A stretch of DNA of 64,000 nt from Flavobacterium nitrogenifigens (GTDB lineage Bacteria > Bacteroidota > Bacteroidia > Flavobacteriales > Flavobacteriaceae), in NCBI RefSeq assembly GCF_003254565.1, contig NZ_QJRI01000176.1, forward strand, positions 186,001-250,000. The letters run 5' to 3'. Each line of letters begins with the position of its first letter. The first letter of the stretch is position 1. Positions 42,745 to 51,749 of the stretch are shown in pieces. The translations under genes were made by a program, and so were the position numbers. The notes beneath the pieces were generated by a model. The model worked only from the letters and a program-made list of their open reading frames with translations, did no database searches and was not told the origin of the DNA.

Positions 42745-44283
42745 TTATTTAGTGGATAATTGAGATAATTGTTCACGAGATATACGATATATAGGAATCA
42801 TATTTTCTTTATTTTTTTTCTTGATAATGTTGTTTGCATATAAAGAATTTGCGCCTTCAGGCTCCATAAGGTCTGCTATTACATTGCTCATAGGCTGTTG
42901 CGAGTCTATAACAAGAGCTTCTTCTGGTATAGAAACTGCTCCTTCTACAATATTGATCTGTCCATTTTCATTTACAGCATATTGTTCTATTTTGTTAAAC
43001 TGAAAAGGCTGTTTGGTCACTTTAACTAAAACTCCTGATACTTCAAGCACTTTTTTTACTTTTTCAGAAGCAGGAAAAATCAAAAATGCTCCTGGTTTTG
43101 GTCTTGTTATATCAGGCGACTGATTGACATTGTAGTTTGCATTAAAAACTATTGTTGTGTCAGAAACTTTACACTTATCTACAAAGTGATAATCTCTTTT
43201 AATTGTTTCGGGTTTTGAAGTGCTTACCGAAACACGCGTTGCTTCTACAGCATTCTTATTAGCGATTTTAATAGCCTCTTTTATTTCCGATTCATGATCG
43301 TGTGCTATCTTTAGATAGGACAATCCAGTAAGAGCTGCGGTTTCGATTCTTCTTTTTGCCGATTTTTCTTTTTCTGATAATCCGCGAATTTCCATTAACA
43401 TTGAAATCCTATTTTGCAGCGCATAATTGGTTGCGCTTGAACGAGAAGCAATACCGCCTATATTCAGCCAGACTTCATTGTCTTTCATAAATGTGGTGCA
43501 ATAATCAGCAACTCTTCTGCCTTTATCTGTTAAAAAAGATTTTGTAGGCTCTACAAATACTGTTTTTATTACATCACGAATTGCTGGATCTACATTTAGA
43601 TTTCCTGTATAAAGAAACAAAATGTCGTATGCTGAAGTATAACAATCATTTAATTCCTTAAAATCTAATCTGGCTGGCGAGAATTCATGAAAATCGACCA
43701 CTACATGAGGATCAAATTTGTTAATTGCCAGTTTTAGATTTGTACTTTCTTTTGCTTTGAGAATAGTAAGATCCCTATTTAAATCGGTACTGTTATTGCT
43801 TGCTCTTGTTTCGGCCGTTCTCCCGTCTGCATTTACCATTGGCACTACCTGTAGAATCATATTGTCCAGCAAAGCCAAATTTGAAGGATCATGCGTTACC
43901 AAATACATTAAATACAGCATCCCGTCAGTTGATAGAGGTTCATTGCCATGTATGCCACCTATAAAAGTGACTCTCAATTTATCTTGATCTGCGGTTTTAC
44001 TTTTACGAGTCAGTAAAATCATTGGCTGATTTTTTCCTTTTTGAGTCGTTCCAATCGAACTAACTGTCATTATATCTGGATATTTGGCTGCTAATTCGTC
44101 TATAAAAGAAAGTACATCTTTATATTTAGTAAAATAATTGAATACAGGATTGCCTCTTGTTATCGGCACAGGCATATCAATTGTTGGATCAGGAAAATAT
44201 TTCTGATAAATATCTTCTGTCTGTCCCTGCATTACTGCGACAAAACAGATTGTAAACATGATAATTAATAGTGACTTTTTCAT
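42745..44283 (-). CDS. Secreted M14-family zinc carboxypeptidase
   Basis: A 512-residue exported enzyme (signal peptide MKKSLLIIMFTICFVAVMQG, cut before QTED). The M14 catalytic set is complete: zinc ligands H112 and E115 in GGIHGNEP, R170 in DLNRD for the substrate carboxylate, third zinc ligand H199 in VVDFHEFSP, and general base E298 in LMEIRGL. It should cleave C-terminal residues of peptides in the periplasm or at the surface. The C-terminal 180 residues are beta-rich, without a sorting signal seen. Sited between two porin genes with iadA upstream, it likely trims the peptide substrate before uptake. Confidence 0.92.
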   Translation of the reverse strand: MKKSLLIIMFTICFVAVMQGQTEDIYQKYFPDPTIDMPVPITRGNPVFNYFTKYKDVLSFIDELAAKYPDIMTVSSIGTTQKGKNQPMILLTRKSKTADQDKLRVTFIGGIHGNEPLSTDGMLYLMYLVTHDPSNLALLDNMILQVVPMVNADGRTAETRASNNSTDLNRDLTILKAKESTNLKLAINKFDPHVVVDFHEFSPARLDFKELNDCYTSAYDILFLYTGNLNVDPAIRDVIKTVFVEPTKSFLTDKGRRVADYCTTFMKDNEVWLNIGGIASRSSATNYALQNRISMLMEIRGLSEKEKSAKRRIETAALTGLSYLKIAHDHESEIKEAIKIANKNAVEATRVSVSTSKPETIKRDYHFVDKCKVSDTTIVFNANYNVNQSPDITRPKPGAFLIFPASEKVKKVLEVSGVLVKVTKQPFQFNKIEQYAVNENGQINIVEGAVSIPEEALVIDSQQPMSNVIADLMEPEGANSLYANNIIKKKNKENMIPIYRISREQLSQLSTK

Positions 44284-44287
44284 TTCG

Positions 44288-45631
44288 CTATAATTGAAGA
44301 GTAAACATTATTTGACCATATATATTCCCCTTTATATCAGGTGTTTTTAACATGTCTTTGTATTCCTGATAACCAACTTCTGTCTGCAGTTTTAAATTAT
44401 GCCCGCTAAAATAAAAGGTTCCAACACAACTGTAATAACGGTTCATATCTGCAAAATTGGCCGCATTAGGATCATTCTCGATATAAGAATATCTGCCAGA
44501 CAAGGCAAATGAATTAAAACAATATCCTGCCTGCACATTAAAGCCGCTTCCTACATTTAATCGGCTAAGCACCGTATTCTTTATCTGTTCTGGAGTTTGC
44601 CCCGTATAAGGCGTAAATTTTCCGCTTGTGTTAAACTCTCCTGCAATACCCGATGGCACTTTAGCATGGGTATAAACGTATTCGCCAAGAGAATACCACC
44701 CACGGTATTTGAACATATAATCTATTCCTGTTTTCAGTAAATCAGGAAGAAGTTCATTTTGCGCGGCATCACCATAAATATATCTTCCGCCATTGGTTCC
44801 TTTTGCCGAACTAATGCCATCATTGTAACTAAAGGTTGGCCCAATAATTAATTTCGGAACACGTTCATGCACCAGATCATCCATAAAATATTCTCCTCCT
44901 TTACTGAAAGTTCCAAAAGGCAGGTAGTCTAATCTAATGCCATATTTAAATCCCCCGTAATTCTTTTGCAAAGCAGAAGTTCCGTCTCCTGTTGTGATAG
45001 AAACATACGGTTTCAGGACATTTCCTCCAAAACGGTATATTCCATAATATCGAATTCCGTAATCAAATATTGGGTCAAAAGCTGTAGATATGGCGCTTCT
45101 TTCAATAAACCCAAGAGATTCTCCTTCTATCCTAGCTTCACGCGAATCGTCATAATTGGCACGAACTCCAAAATTGATACGATGATTGGGGCTTGGTCTG
45201 TATTCTACTAGCGCATCCTGCAAAGTATTATTATAAGAACGCGATCCAGTTGTTGTACTCTGATAGTTTCCCACTAGATTTATACGGAGCCTTACATAGA
45301 CTTTTTCATTAAATAAGGTTCCTCTGAAATTAAATCTAGCTCTTCGAATATTAAACTCTGAACTGTAAGAGTCAAAATTGTCAGTAGAACTCACGCCGGC
45401 CAATAACTGCAAGCTTTGCGTAAAGTTAAGCCAGGTGCTGGCCGACTCCAGAGTAAGTCCATCACCCAATGCATAACCCTTTTTCAAGCGCATGGCTTCA
45501 GACATATCTTGATTTTGAGATGTCTGTTCAGAGTCCATTTCATTTTTTACTTCCAGTTCGTCATCTTCCTGTGCTATTGCAAAGTAGCAGTTTGAGAAGA
45601 ATAACAGCAATAAGAATAGTTTTATTTTCAT
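44288..45631 (-). CDS. Outer-membrane porin 1 (OprO/OprP-like)
   Basis: A 447-residue porin with a signal peptide MKIKLFLLLLFFSNCYFAIAQ and an acidic start (EDDELEVKNEMDSEQTSQN). Strand patterns FNIRRARFNFRGTLFNEKVY, YVSITTGDGTSALQ and YGGFKYGIRLDYLPFG match the phosphate-selective porin O/P family; it ends IYGQIMFTLQL. Six bases separate it from iadA and four from the M14 gene. It probably forms the outer-membrane channel for the compound handled by this operon. Confidence 0.88.
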   Translation of the reverse strand: MKIKLFLLLLFFSNCYFAIAQEDDELEVKNEMDSEQTSQNQDMSEAMRLKKGYALGDGLTLESASTWLNFTQSLQLLAGVSSTDNFDSYSSEFNIRRARFNFRGTLFNEKVYVRLRINLVGNYQSTTTGSRSYNNTLQDALVEYRPSPNHRINFGVRANYDDSREARIEGESLGFIERSAISTAFDPIFDYGIRYYGIYRFGGNVLKPYVSITTGDGTSALQKNYGGFKYGIRLDYLPFGTFSKGGEYFMDDLVHERVPKLIIGPTFSYNDGISSAKGTNGGRYIYGDAAQNELLPDLLKTGIDYMFKYRGWYSLGEYVYTHAKVPSGIAGEFNTSGKFTPYTGQTPEQIKNTVLSRLNVGSGFNVQAGYCFNSFALSGRYSYIENDPNAANFADMNRYYSCVGTFYFSGHNLKLQTEVGYQEYKDMLKTPDIKGNIYGQIMFTLQL

Positions 45632-45637
45632 ATTTAT

Positions 45638-46789
45638 CTAATCTTTCTTTTCAAAACTTCCGCGAACTATAATTTCCCCTTCCTTCATCATCACTCTACC
45701 TCGAGCTATGACATCGGTCAAATTAAAATTGGAATCAAACAGGCATAAATCGGCGTCGCCTCCAACAAAAACACTTCCTTTATTTTTAAGTGATAGATTG
45801 CGAGCCGGACCCGATGTTACCAATTGAATAGCTTGTCCTATCGGCATATTAGCTTCTTTTACCAGTTTTTGCACCTGTTTTAAATTCAGATCAATAGGTG
45901 CTTTTTTGAAGCCTATAAGATTACCGTCTTTGTCATTTACTCCCAGACCAGCATTGCCATCACTGCTGAAAGTCATATTCTCCATCGGAACACCTTTTTT
46001 TAGAGCATAAAGCACTTGTTTATAAGGCTCATCAAATTTGGTTCCGCCTGTCGTGATATCGATCATTCCTCCTAGTTTTGCAAAACGAATAGCTTCTTCA
46101 AATAAAGGCTCTGTTCGTCCAACATGAGTTGGAGATATATTTCTGATGGGAAAATCGTATTGTTGTACTAAATCAAGCAGCAGCTGCATGTTTGTTTTGA
46201 GCGCTCCAAGATGTACGTGCATAATTCCTTTTTTGCCCGATGTCAAACCGCCAACATGAACATCTTTTAAAATTGCCAGCAGTTCTTTAGCTGTCGGAAA
46301 AGACGAACGTTCATCACTAATGGCTACTTTACATCCTAATACTTTATCTATAAACAGCATATCATCTAATACTGAGCCCATCATAGTAATTGGAGGAAGA
46401 CCAAAATAGCTGGTAAGCATATAAGCCGTAATTCCTTCATTATCTAAGGCTTTGGTTTTAGCATAAAGCGCTTTCAAGTTTTTTGTTGCGCCATCAGTGC
46501 CCAACAATCCAACTACGGTTGTTGTTCCGCAGCTAATAAACTCAGATAAGGCAATTTCTGGTGTAAGCGAATGAAAACCGTGCTTGCCCCCTGCGCCTGT
46601 AATATGTACATGCTGGTCTATAAATCCTGGAGTTACCATTTTTCCATTTGCATCAATAATCTCGAGATCAGGCAGATTCAGGCTTATACTATCACTAACC
46701 AGCGCTATTTTTTCTCCACAGATTAAGATGTCTTTCTTTCCTAAGGACTCTGGAGCATATAAGACTGAATTTTTTATTAGTTTAAACAT
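45638..46789 (-). CDS. iadA: Isoaspartyl dipeptidase
   Basis: A 383-residue amidohydrolase that releases Asp from beta-aspartyl (isoaspartyl) dipeptides. Visible features: the first metal pair H60/H62 in GFIDQHVHITGAGG, the IadA-type SFFGLPPIT-like TSYFGLPPITMMGS, and later HVHLG, PTHVGRTEPL and FSSDGNAGLG, which supply the remaining histidines and the catalytic aspartate of the TIM barrel. The lysine bridging the two zincs is expected in the VAISDERSS region, where some family members use Glu instead. It has no signal peptide, so it works in the cytoplasm. It lies 13 bases after the transporter gene, which implies import of the dipeptide or its products. Confidence 0.92.
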   Translation of the reverse strand: MFKLIKNSVLYAPESLGKKDILICGEKIALVSDSISLNLPDLEIIDANGKMVTPGFIDQHVHITGAGGKHGFHSLTPEIALSEFISCGTTTVVGLLGTDGATKNLKALYAKTKALDNEGITAYMLTSYFGLPPITMMGSVLDDMLFIDKVLGCKVAISDERSSFPTAKELLAILKDVHVGGLTSGKKGIMHVHLGALKTNMQLLLDLVQQYDFPIRNISPTHVGRTEPLFEEAIRFAKLGGMIDITTGGTKFDEPYKQVLYALKKGVPMENMTFSSDGNAGLGVNDKDGNLIGFKKAPIDLNLKQVQKLVKEANMPIGQAIQLVTSGPARNLSLKNKGSVFVGGDADLCLFDSNFNLTDVIARGRVMMKEGEIIVRGSFEKKD

Positions 46790-46802
46790 CTTTACTTAAT
46801 TT

Positions 46803-48170
46803 TTAAATAAAATAATGAAATACGAGCATAAACAATAAACCTACTGACATGGGAATCGCATTGCGTTTTGCAAGATCCATAGGCTGAACATCAGCTATTT
46901 TAGCGATACCGACTATTACTCCAGCAATGGGAGATACAGCTCTTCCCATGCTTGAAGAAAGTTGCATAGGCAGAATGATTCCTGCTGCTGATGTATTAAA
47001 TTTGGCCGCGATTCCTGGAACTAATGGTGAAAAAGAAAAGAAAGAGGCATTACCGCTTCCCATAAGTACAGAGGCCAAGAAAATTATAATGGTCATTAGT
47101 ATTCCAATCCCTACTATTCCGAGTCCTAAGCTCATAGAAATATTGGTGAGACTATCAATAAATCCAAGCGAAATTAATCCGTTGGCGAATATTTCTGCAC
47201 AGACAATCAGCGTAACGACAGATGCAAAAACTTTTCCCATACCTTCCCAAAATATTTTAAGTGATGCGAAAACTTCCTTTACATTTCTAAGCCTCACTAT
47301 TTCCATTATCATAGTAACAGCCAGAGATATTAGCATTGCCGTTGTGGTGTCAAGATGTACAGGCTTAGTGAAAATATTTATTATTGGAGAAAATAGAATT
47401 AAAAGCAATAAGGGAAAAATAGGCAATACTGCATAGATCAAAGGTGTTTTTAAAACAATTTCATCGGGATTATAATCTGCATGCTGTTCTTTTGGCAATT
47501 TTTGATCATAATGTTTATTTACAAAAAAATAGATAATCATCAAAAGTGTAGTCATCGGAATTACCAGTGGCAGCTGATACTTAATAAAGTACTCTACATT
47601 ATGCATGTCCAATAGCTGAGAAGCTCGAGCGGTATTTGCAGATGCAGGCCCCATATCAAATACGGTACAGGCAGAAATAACTGCCACAGCAGAAATTCTG
47701 CTTACGCCCAATGAAATAAGTATTGGAAAAAATGATGCTACCAATAATAAACCTAGCCCTGTTGCTGATGGTGTACAGATAAAAAGAACCTGTCCGATAG
47801 GTATTACTATAGAGGCTGCGAGATATGGATATTTTTTGAAAATGCCAAGTGGCTTCACAGCAACATGAACCAATGCATCACTTGCGCCAATCGCTTTCAT
47901 ATAAGCAAGAAATCCGCCAATTGTCATAATCATGAGTCCAACATTAGCAGTTTTATCAGATAACGATTCTTGCAAACGCTTAAATAAATCAAATGCGAAA
48001 ATTCCTGTTGGCTGTGCTACAGGATTTACTTTATAATTTAATAGAGATGCAACGATAATCATCAAGATGCCAGCAAAAAGAAGAACTGCTTGCGGATTGA
48101 ATTTTTTCACAAGCAGATAAGCTGTTACAGCTATAAATAAGATACTAATCACCAAACCTAATCCATTCAT
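46803..48170 (-). CDS. dcuC: DcuC-family C4-dicarboxylate transporter
   Basis: A 455-residue inner-membrane transporter. The ATG at 48170 is chosen over a TTG six bases upstream. It aligns over its length with E. coli DcuC: VGLMIMTIGGFLAYMKAIGASDALV near the start, PSATGLGLLLVASFFPILIS, then the late motif LMGSGNASFFSFSPLV and SSSMGRAVSPIAGVIVGIAKI. DcuC moves C4-dicarboxylates such as succinate, fumarate, aspartate or malate. Being first in the operon with iadA, it may import aspartyl compounds or export the products. Confidence 0.9.
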   Translation of the reverse strand: MNGLGLVISILFIAVTAYLLVKKFNPQAVLLFAGILMIIVASLLNYKVNPVAQPTGIFAFDLFKRLQESLSDKTANVGLMIMTIGGFLAYMKAIGASDALVHVAVKPLGIFKKYPYLAASIVIPIGQVLFICTPSATGLGLLLVASFFPILISLGVSRISAVAVISACTVFDMGPASANTARASQLLDMHNVEYFIKYQLPLVIPMTTLLMIIYFFVNKHYDQKLPKEQHADYNPDEIVLKTPLIYAVLPIFPLLLLILFSPIINIFTKPVHLDTTTAMLISLAVTMIMEIVRLRNVKEVFASLKIFWEGMGKVFASVVTLIVCAEIFANGLISLGFIDSLTNISMSLGLGIVGIGILMTIIIFLASVLMGSGNASFFSFSPLVPGIAAKFNTSAAGIILPMQLSSSMGRAVSPIAGVIVGIAKIADVQPMDLAKRNAIPMSVGLLFMLVFHYFI

Positions 48171-48579
48171 AAACAATTAGATAAGTTAGACAATAAAAAT
48201 ATTCGATTAAATTTAGCTTTTTTTTTGTTTTATTTTAATAGTCTAATTAGAATTGACAATTAAACAAATACAATTGATTTTGAGCAGGCTATATTTAAAA
48301 AAACTCAAAACAAGGTCGCTTTTTATAAAAATAAATTAAATAATGCAGTTTTTTCTTATAACGCTACATTTTAAAAAACATACAATATTGTCTATAAAAC
48401 ACTTAACAAAAGCTAAATAAGATTTGTTTTACAATATTTTATTACTAAAAATTGATTTTAATTGCTACGCATCATATTACCTATGAGAAGTTTGGCTTTT
48501 ATAATTCGTAATGGTTACAAAACTAAAAAGCCTATTTCTAACAAAATAGGCTTTTTTCATAATTTCTCCATACTAATCT
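48171..48579. other. Intergenic region upstream of the dcuC operon
   Basis: 409 bases, strongly AT-rich. It should contain the operon promoter, but no full TTG-N19-TAnnTTTG pair was found on the minus strand; CAAATACA at 48274 is one mismatch from the box. The downstream part holds the terminator at 48525-48557 of the aldo/keto reductase gene. Confidence 0.5.
48525..48557 (-). terminator. Terminator of the aldo/keto reductase gene
   Basis: A 13-bp inverted repeat AAAAAGCCTATTT (48525-48537) and AAATAGGCTTTTT (48544-48556). On the minus strand the stem lies just after the gene end (48580) and ends in a U run from the A tract on its left side. The T run on the right side also lets it work on the plus strand. 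Confidence 0.88.
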
Positions 48580-49527
48580 TTAACTCCATTCTGGAAACTG
48601 AGTTCTGTTTAAATCCAATTTCTCAATCGCTTTCATATCAGCATCATCAAGCTTAAAATCAAATATATTAAGGTTTTCTAGAATATGTGCTCTTTGAGAA
48701 GATCTCGGAATAGCCACAATACCGCGCTGGAAATGCCATCTTAGACTTACCTGTGCAGTAGTCTTGTTATGTTTCTTAGCTATTTGGGTTAATGTTTCAT
48801 TTGTAAAAAGACCATTGCGTCCTTCTGCAAAAGGTGCCCAAGCTTGCATTTGTATATTACCCTGCTTTAGTACCTTATAATCATTTGTTTGTTGAAAATA
48901 AGCATGAGTTTCAATCTGATTTATAGCTGGTTTTACCTCTGCATAAGACAAAAGATCTGCCAATTGCGCAGGATCAAAATTGCTAATTCCTATAGCTTTT
49001 ATTTTTCCTGCTTTGTAAAGCTCTTCCATTGCCTTCCAAGATCCTTTTACATCACCTCTCGGTCGATGTATAAGATACAGATCCAGATAGTCCACTTGTA
49101 ACTTTCTTAACGTTTCTTCAAAACCTTTTTTAGCATTTTCGTAACCAGCATCATCAACCCATAATTTTGAAGTAACAAAAAGCTGTTTTCTGTCTATTCC
49201 GCTTTGCTTTATTGCCTTTCCTACTTCTACTTCATTTCCATAGACTTTAGCAGTATCAATAAGACGATAACCTGAAGATATGGCTTCAACTACAGATTTC
49301 TGGCAAACCTCTCCGCTGAGTCCGTAAGTTCCAAATCCGAGTATTGGCATTTTTAAGCCATTATTCAATTTAACATCTGGAATACCTTTAGCATCTTTGT
49401 CCATCAAGACATTTCCGAATAGTTTCGGCGTGCCTAAAATACCCAAGTAAATCCCAGCAGCCGCTAATGTCGTATTCTGCAAAAATTTACGTCGGTTTAT
49501 TTCGTTCTTTTGGTTTTGAGAATTCAT
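48580..49527 (-). CDS. Aldo/keto reductase with twin-arginine leader
   Basis: A 315-residue enzyme. Its N-terminus NEINRRKFLQNTTLAAAGIYLG has the Tat motif RRKFLQ, so it should be exported folded to the periplasm. The AKR (beta/alpha)8 barrel follows: NGLKMPILGFGTYGLSG, the catalytic D/Y pair in DTAKVYGNEVEVG, the lysine in LFVTSKLW, and the NADPH-binding PRSSQRAHILEN near the end. It resembles AKR5-type (2,5-diketo-gluconate reductase-like) enzymes, but the substrate is unknown. Exported AKRs are unusual because NADPH is not normally available in the periplasm. Confidence 0.9.
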   Translation of the reverse strand: MNSQNQKNEINRRKFLQNTTLAAAGIYLGILGTPKLFGNVLMDKDAKGIPDVKLNNGLKMPILGFGTYGLSGEVCQKSVVEAISSGYRLIDTAKVYGNEVEVGKAIKQSGIDRKQLFVTSKLWVDDAGYENAKKGFEETLRKLQVDYLDLYLIHRPRGDVKGSWKAMEELYKAGKIKAIGISNFDPAQLADLLSYAEVKPAINQIETHAYFQQTNDYKVLKQGNIQMQAWAPFAEGRNGLFTNETLTQIAKKHNKTTAQVSLRWHFQRGIVAIPRSSQRAHILENLNIFDFKLDDADMKAIEKLDLNRTQFPEWS

Positions 49528-49710
49528 GTTTTTTTGGTCTATTAGTCAGTTAGTAATCAATTACTAAAGTATACAAATATTTTAAATTAAATGTATAATT
49601 CTCTAGTACTGATCAATCACGCCCTAGATAAAAACACTTTGCATAGCAGAATAATATATAAGTAAAAACTGTTTTACCATCAAAAGACTTCTTTTCGTCT
49701 CAATAAAAAA

Positions 49711-49741
49711 TTGATTTATCTACATACAGTTTGTACTTTTG
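49711..49741 (+). promoter_or_regulatory. Bacteroidota-type promoter, probably leaderless
   Basis: TTG at 49711-49713, 20 bases, then TACTTTTG at 49734-49741, an exact TAnnTTTG match. The start codon of the RNA methyltransferase begins only five bases after the box, where transcription normally starts, so the mRNA is expected to be leaderless or to have only a few bases of leader. Confidence 0.65.
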
Positions 49742-49745
49742 CCCC

Positions 49746-50204
49746 ATGAGCGATAATTTTACAAATGAATACTTTGGTATAGGAATACAAAATGGTAAAA
49801 CACCAGAAAACTTAGGTGTTTTGTGGCGATCGGCTCAAAACTTAGGCGCTACTTTTATATTTACTATTGGAAACAGATATGCCAAACAAGCCTGCGATAC
49901 GCACGATGCGGTAAAAGCAATTCCTTATTTTCATTACGATACTTTTGAGGCTTTTTTCGAAAATTTACCTAAAGGAGCAAGATTAGTTGGCGTTGAATTG
50001 TCTGAAAAAGCGGCTGATCTTGAAACCTTCGAACATCCTAGACGCTGTGTTTATATATTGGGCGCAGAAGACCATGGCTTATCTAAAAAAGTAATGGAAA
50101 AATGCCATCATTTAGTAAAGTTTAAATCAGAAAAAAGTTTGAATGTAGCTGTAGCAGGAACTATCGTTATGTATGATAGAAATCTAGCTAAACCGCGTTC
50201 TTAA
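49746..50204 (+). CDS. SpoU/TrmH-family RNA methyltransferase
   Basis: A 152-residue SPOUT methyltransferase that transfers a methyl group from S-adenosylmethionine to a 2'-hydroxyl of tRNA or rRNA. The three family motifs are present: NLGVLWRSAQNLGA (motif 1), ILGAEDHGLSKKV (motif 2) and SLNVAVAGTIVMYD (motif 3), which together form the trefoil knot. The size fits the short TrmL/SpoU-like group without an N-terminal RNA-binding extension. The ATG at 49746 is chosen since it gives MSDNFTNEYFGIG; the longer version begins inside the promoter. Confidence 0.92.
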   Translation: MSDNFTNEYFGIGIQNGKTPENLGVLWRSAQNLGATFIFTIGNRYAKQACDTHDAVKAIPYFHYDTFEAFFENLPKGARLVGVELSEKAADLETFEHPRRCVYILGAEDHGLSKKVMEKCHHLVKFKSEKSLNVAVAGTIVMYDRNLAKPRS

Positions 50205-50224
50205 TACCAATTCAGACAAATTTC

Positions 50225-51682
50225 TTAATTCATTTTCTTAAGCGGATATTCATCATTGCCGGGATTAATGTTCGAAATTGGCTCTCCTGAGATTGTATAT
50301 TGCTTGCCATTCTTTTGAATGTATATAATTCCTAATTCGTCATATTTCTTGTTGAATACTATTTTAATTTTATCCTCTGCTATGCTCTCTGCTTTAAGAT
50401 TTTTATACGATTCAGCCTTTTCTCCATCACCAATGTAAACAATAGTAATGTCGTCTAGGCTTTTTAAGTCTATCAAAAAACTGGTTACAAGCTCATCTTT
50501 GTTCGTTCTTTTAAAATTGTATTTTCCTGACCAAGAATTGGCTTCTGCCTTATTTTCAGACTTGCTTTTAGAACTTATTATTTTTCCATCAGAGGTAATT
50601 TTATATCCTTCGTTCAGTTTTTTATAAATTTTTGAAAATCTAATTTCAAAAATACTAATCGTTAAATCCTCATTTATTATAAAAGACTTAGCAATATAAC
50701 TGGCATCTTCCTGCATCTCACCATCTGACTCAACACCAACAAGTTGCTTTGAAATTAATTCTTGATCTTTTACATTTATAATCAAATGATCTAAGAAATA
50801 ATCCTCTTTTTCATCTCGAATACTGAAAATATAGGTCTGAAATGGCAATCCTCCATTATCAATGCGATATAGGACATTGGGAGTATTTTTGTTTATTTTT
50901 TTATAAATCAGATTTGATATCAATTTTAATTCATTTCCTTCAACTCTCGGATACTTTACCTTGCATTCCACATTTTCTTCAAGATAACATTCCTCCATAT
51001 ATTTTATATAATTAAAGGGCAATGCTATTAAAGATTCTTTCTTAGCAGAAGTCTTCGAAAGATTTCTATTGCTAATTAATTTGCAGATAATAGTTCCGTT
51101 TTTACTTGCAATGGTTGCAGTTTCATTTTCATATTTTATTATAGTTGTTGATTCTTCATTATTTTCTTTTTTACTGTATTCCGTCCGCTTTGTAATTCTA
51201 ACTACTCTGTTTTGATTATCATATTCATTAACAATGCTTTCGGTACGATTATAATTTTCTCCCACAAAATATTTTTTCTCATAAAGCAGGACAAAACTTT
51301 TCGGGTTATAAACCGTTTTTATTTCTTTTCGAACATTGTAACTCCCAAATTCTAAATAGGTTTCGATCATCATATTATCTTTATATGCATATTTAGCGTT
51401 TGCTTTTTTTGCATAAGAAGCAGTATCTTCTTTCTGAATTTTTCCCCAATCTTTTTTATTCTGAAAAAATGTATTCAAATTCGTTTTCTTATAAACAGAA
51501 CCCTCGATGTTTTCAATCAAACTGTCTTTATCTTTAAAATCTAAAAACTTATTGGTTCTGAAAACTTCATAGGCTTCTGTTGAAAGCTTTTCTTTTTTTG
51601 AAGGAGAATAAACCTGCAATTCCTGCGAAATACATCTTACAGCAGATGATAAAAACATAAAAATAATGAGTATAATGCGCAT
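50225..51682 (-). CDS. Secreted protein of unknown function, 485 residues
   Basis: Signal peptide MRIILIIFMFLSSAVRCISQ, then a soluble, lysine-rich protein with many short beta segments. A region IVNEYDNQNRVVRITKRTEY and YENETATIASKNGT resembles weak YD-like repeats. No family recognised. It is the last of three consecutive minus-strand genes (50225-54485) for exported proteins, with 67- and 54-base gaps. Confidence 0.7.
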   Translation of the reverse strand: MRIILIIFMFLSSAVRCISQELQVYSPSKKEKLSTEAYEVFRTNKFLDFKDKDSLIENIEGSVYKKTNLNTFFQNKKDWGKIQKEDTASYAKKANAKYAYKDNMMIETYLEFGSYNVRKEIKTVYNPKSFVLLYEKKYFVGENYNRTESIVNEYDNQNRVVRITKRTEYSKKENNEESTTIIKYENETATIASKNGTIICKLISNRNLSKTSAKKESLIALPFNYIKYMEECYLEENVECKVKYPRVEGNELKLISNLIYKKINKNTPNVLYRIDNGGLPFQTYIFSIRDEKEDYFLDHLIINVKDQELISKQLVGVESDGEMQEDASYIAKSFIINEDLTISIFEIRFSKIYKKLNEGYKITSDGKIISSKSKSENKAEANSWSGKYNFKRTNKDELVTSFLIDLKSLDDITIVYIGDGEKAESYKNLKAESIAEDKIKIVFNKKYDELGIIYIQKNGKQYTISGEPISNINPGNDEYPLKKMN

Positions 51683-51749
51683 GATCTTTTTTGAGATATT
51701 TCTGTAAATAAACTTACTGTTTAAATTTTTGTTCGATTATTCTAAAACT

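Noticed and set aside
46927..47436. 169-codon plus-strand frame inside the transporter gene
   Set aside because: Antisense to DcuC-family coding sequence with no recognisable domain; the minus-strand protein aligns well to the family across the same bases.
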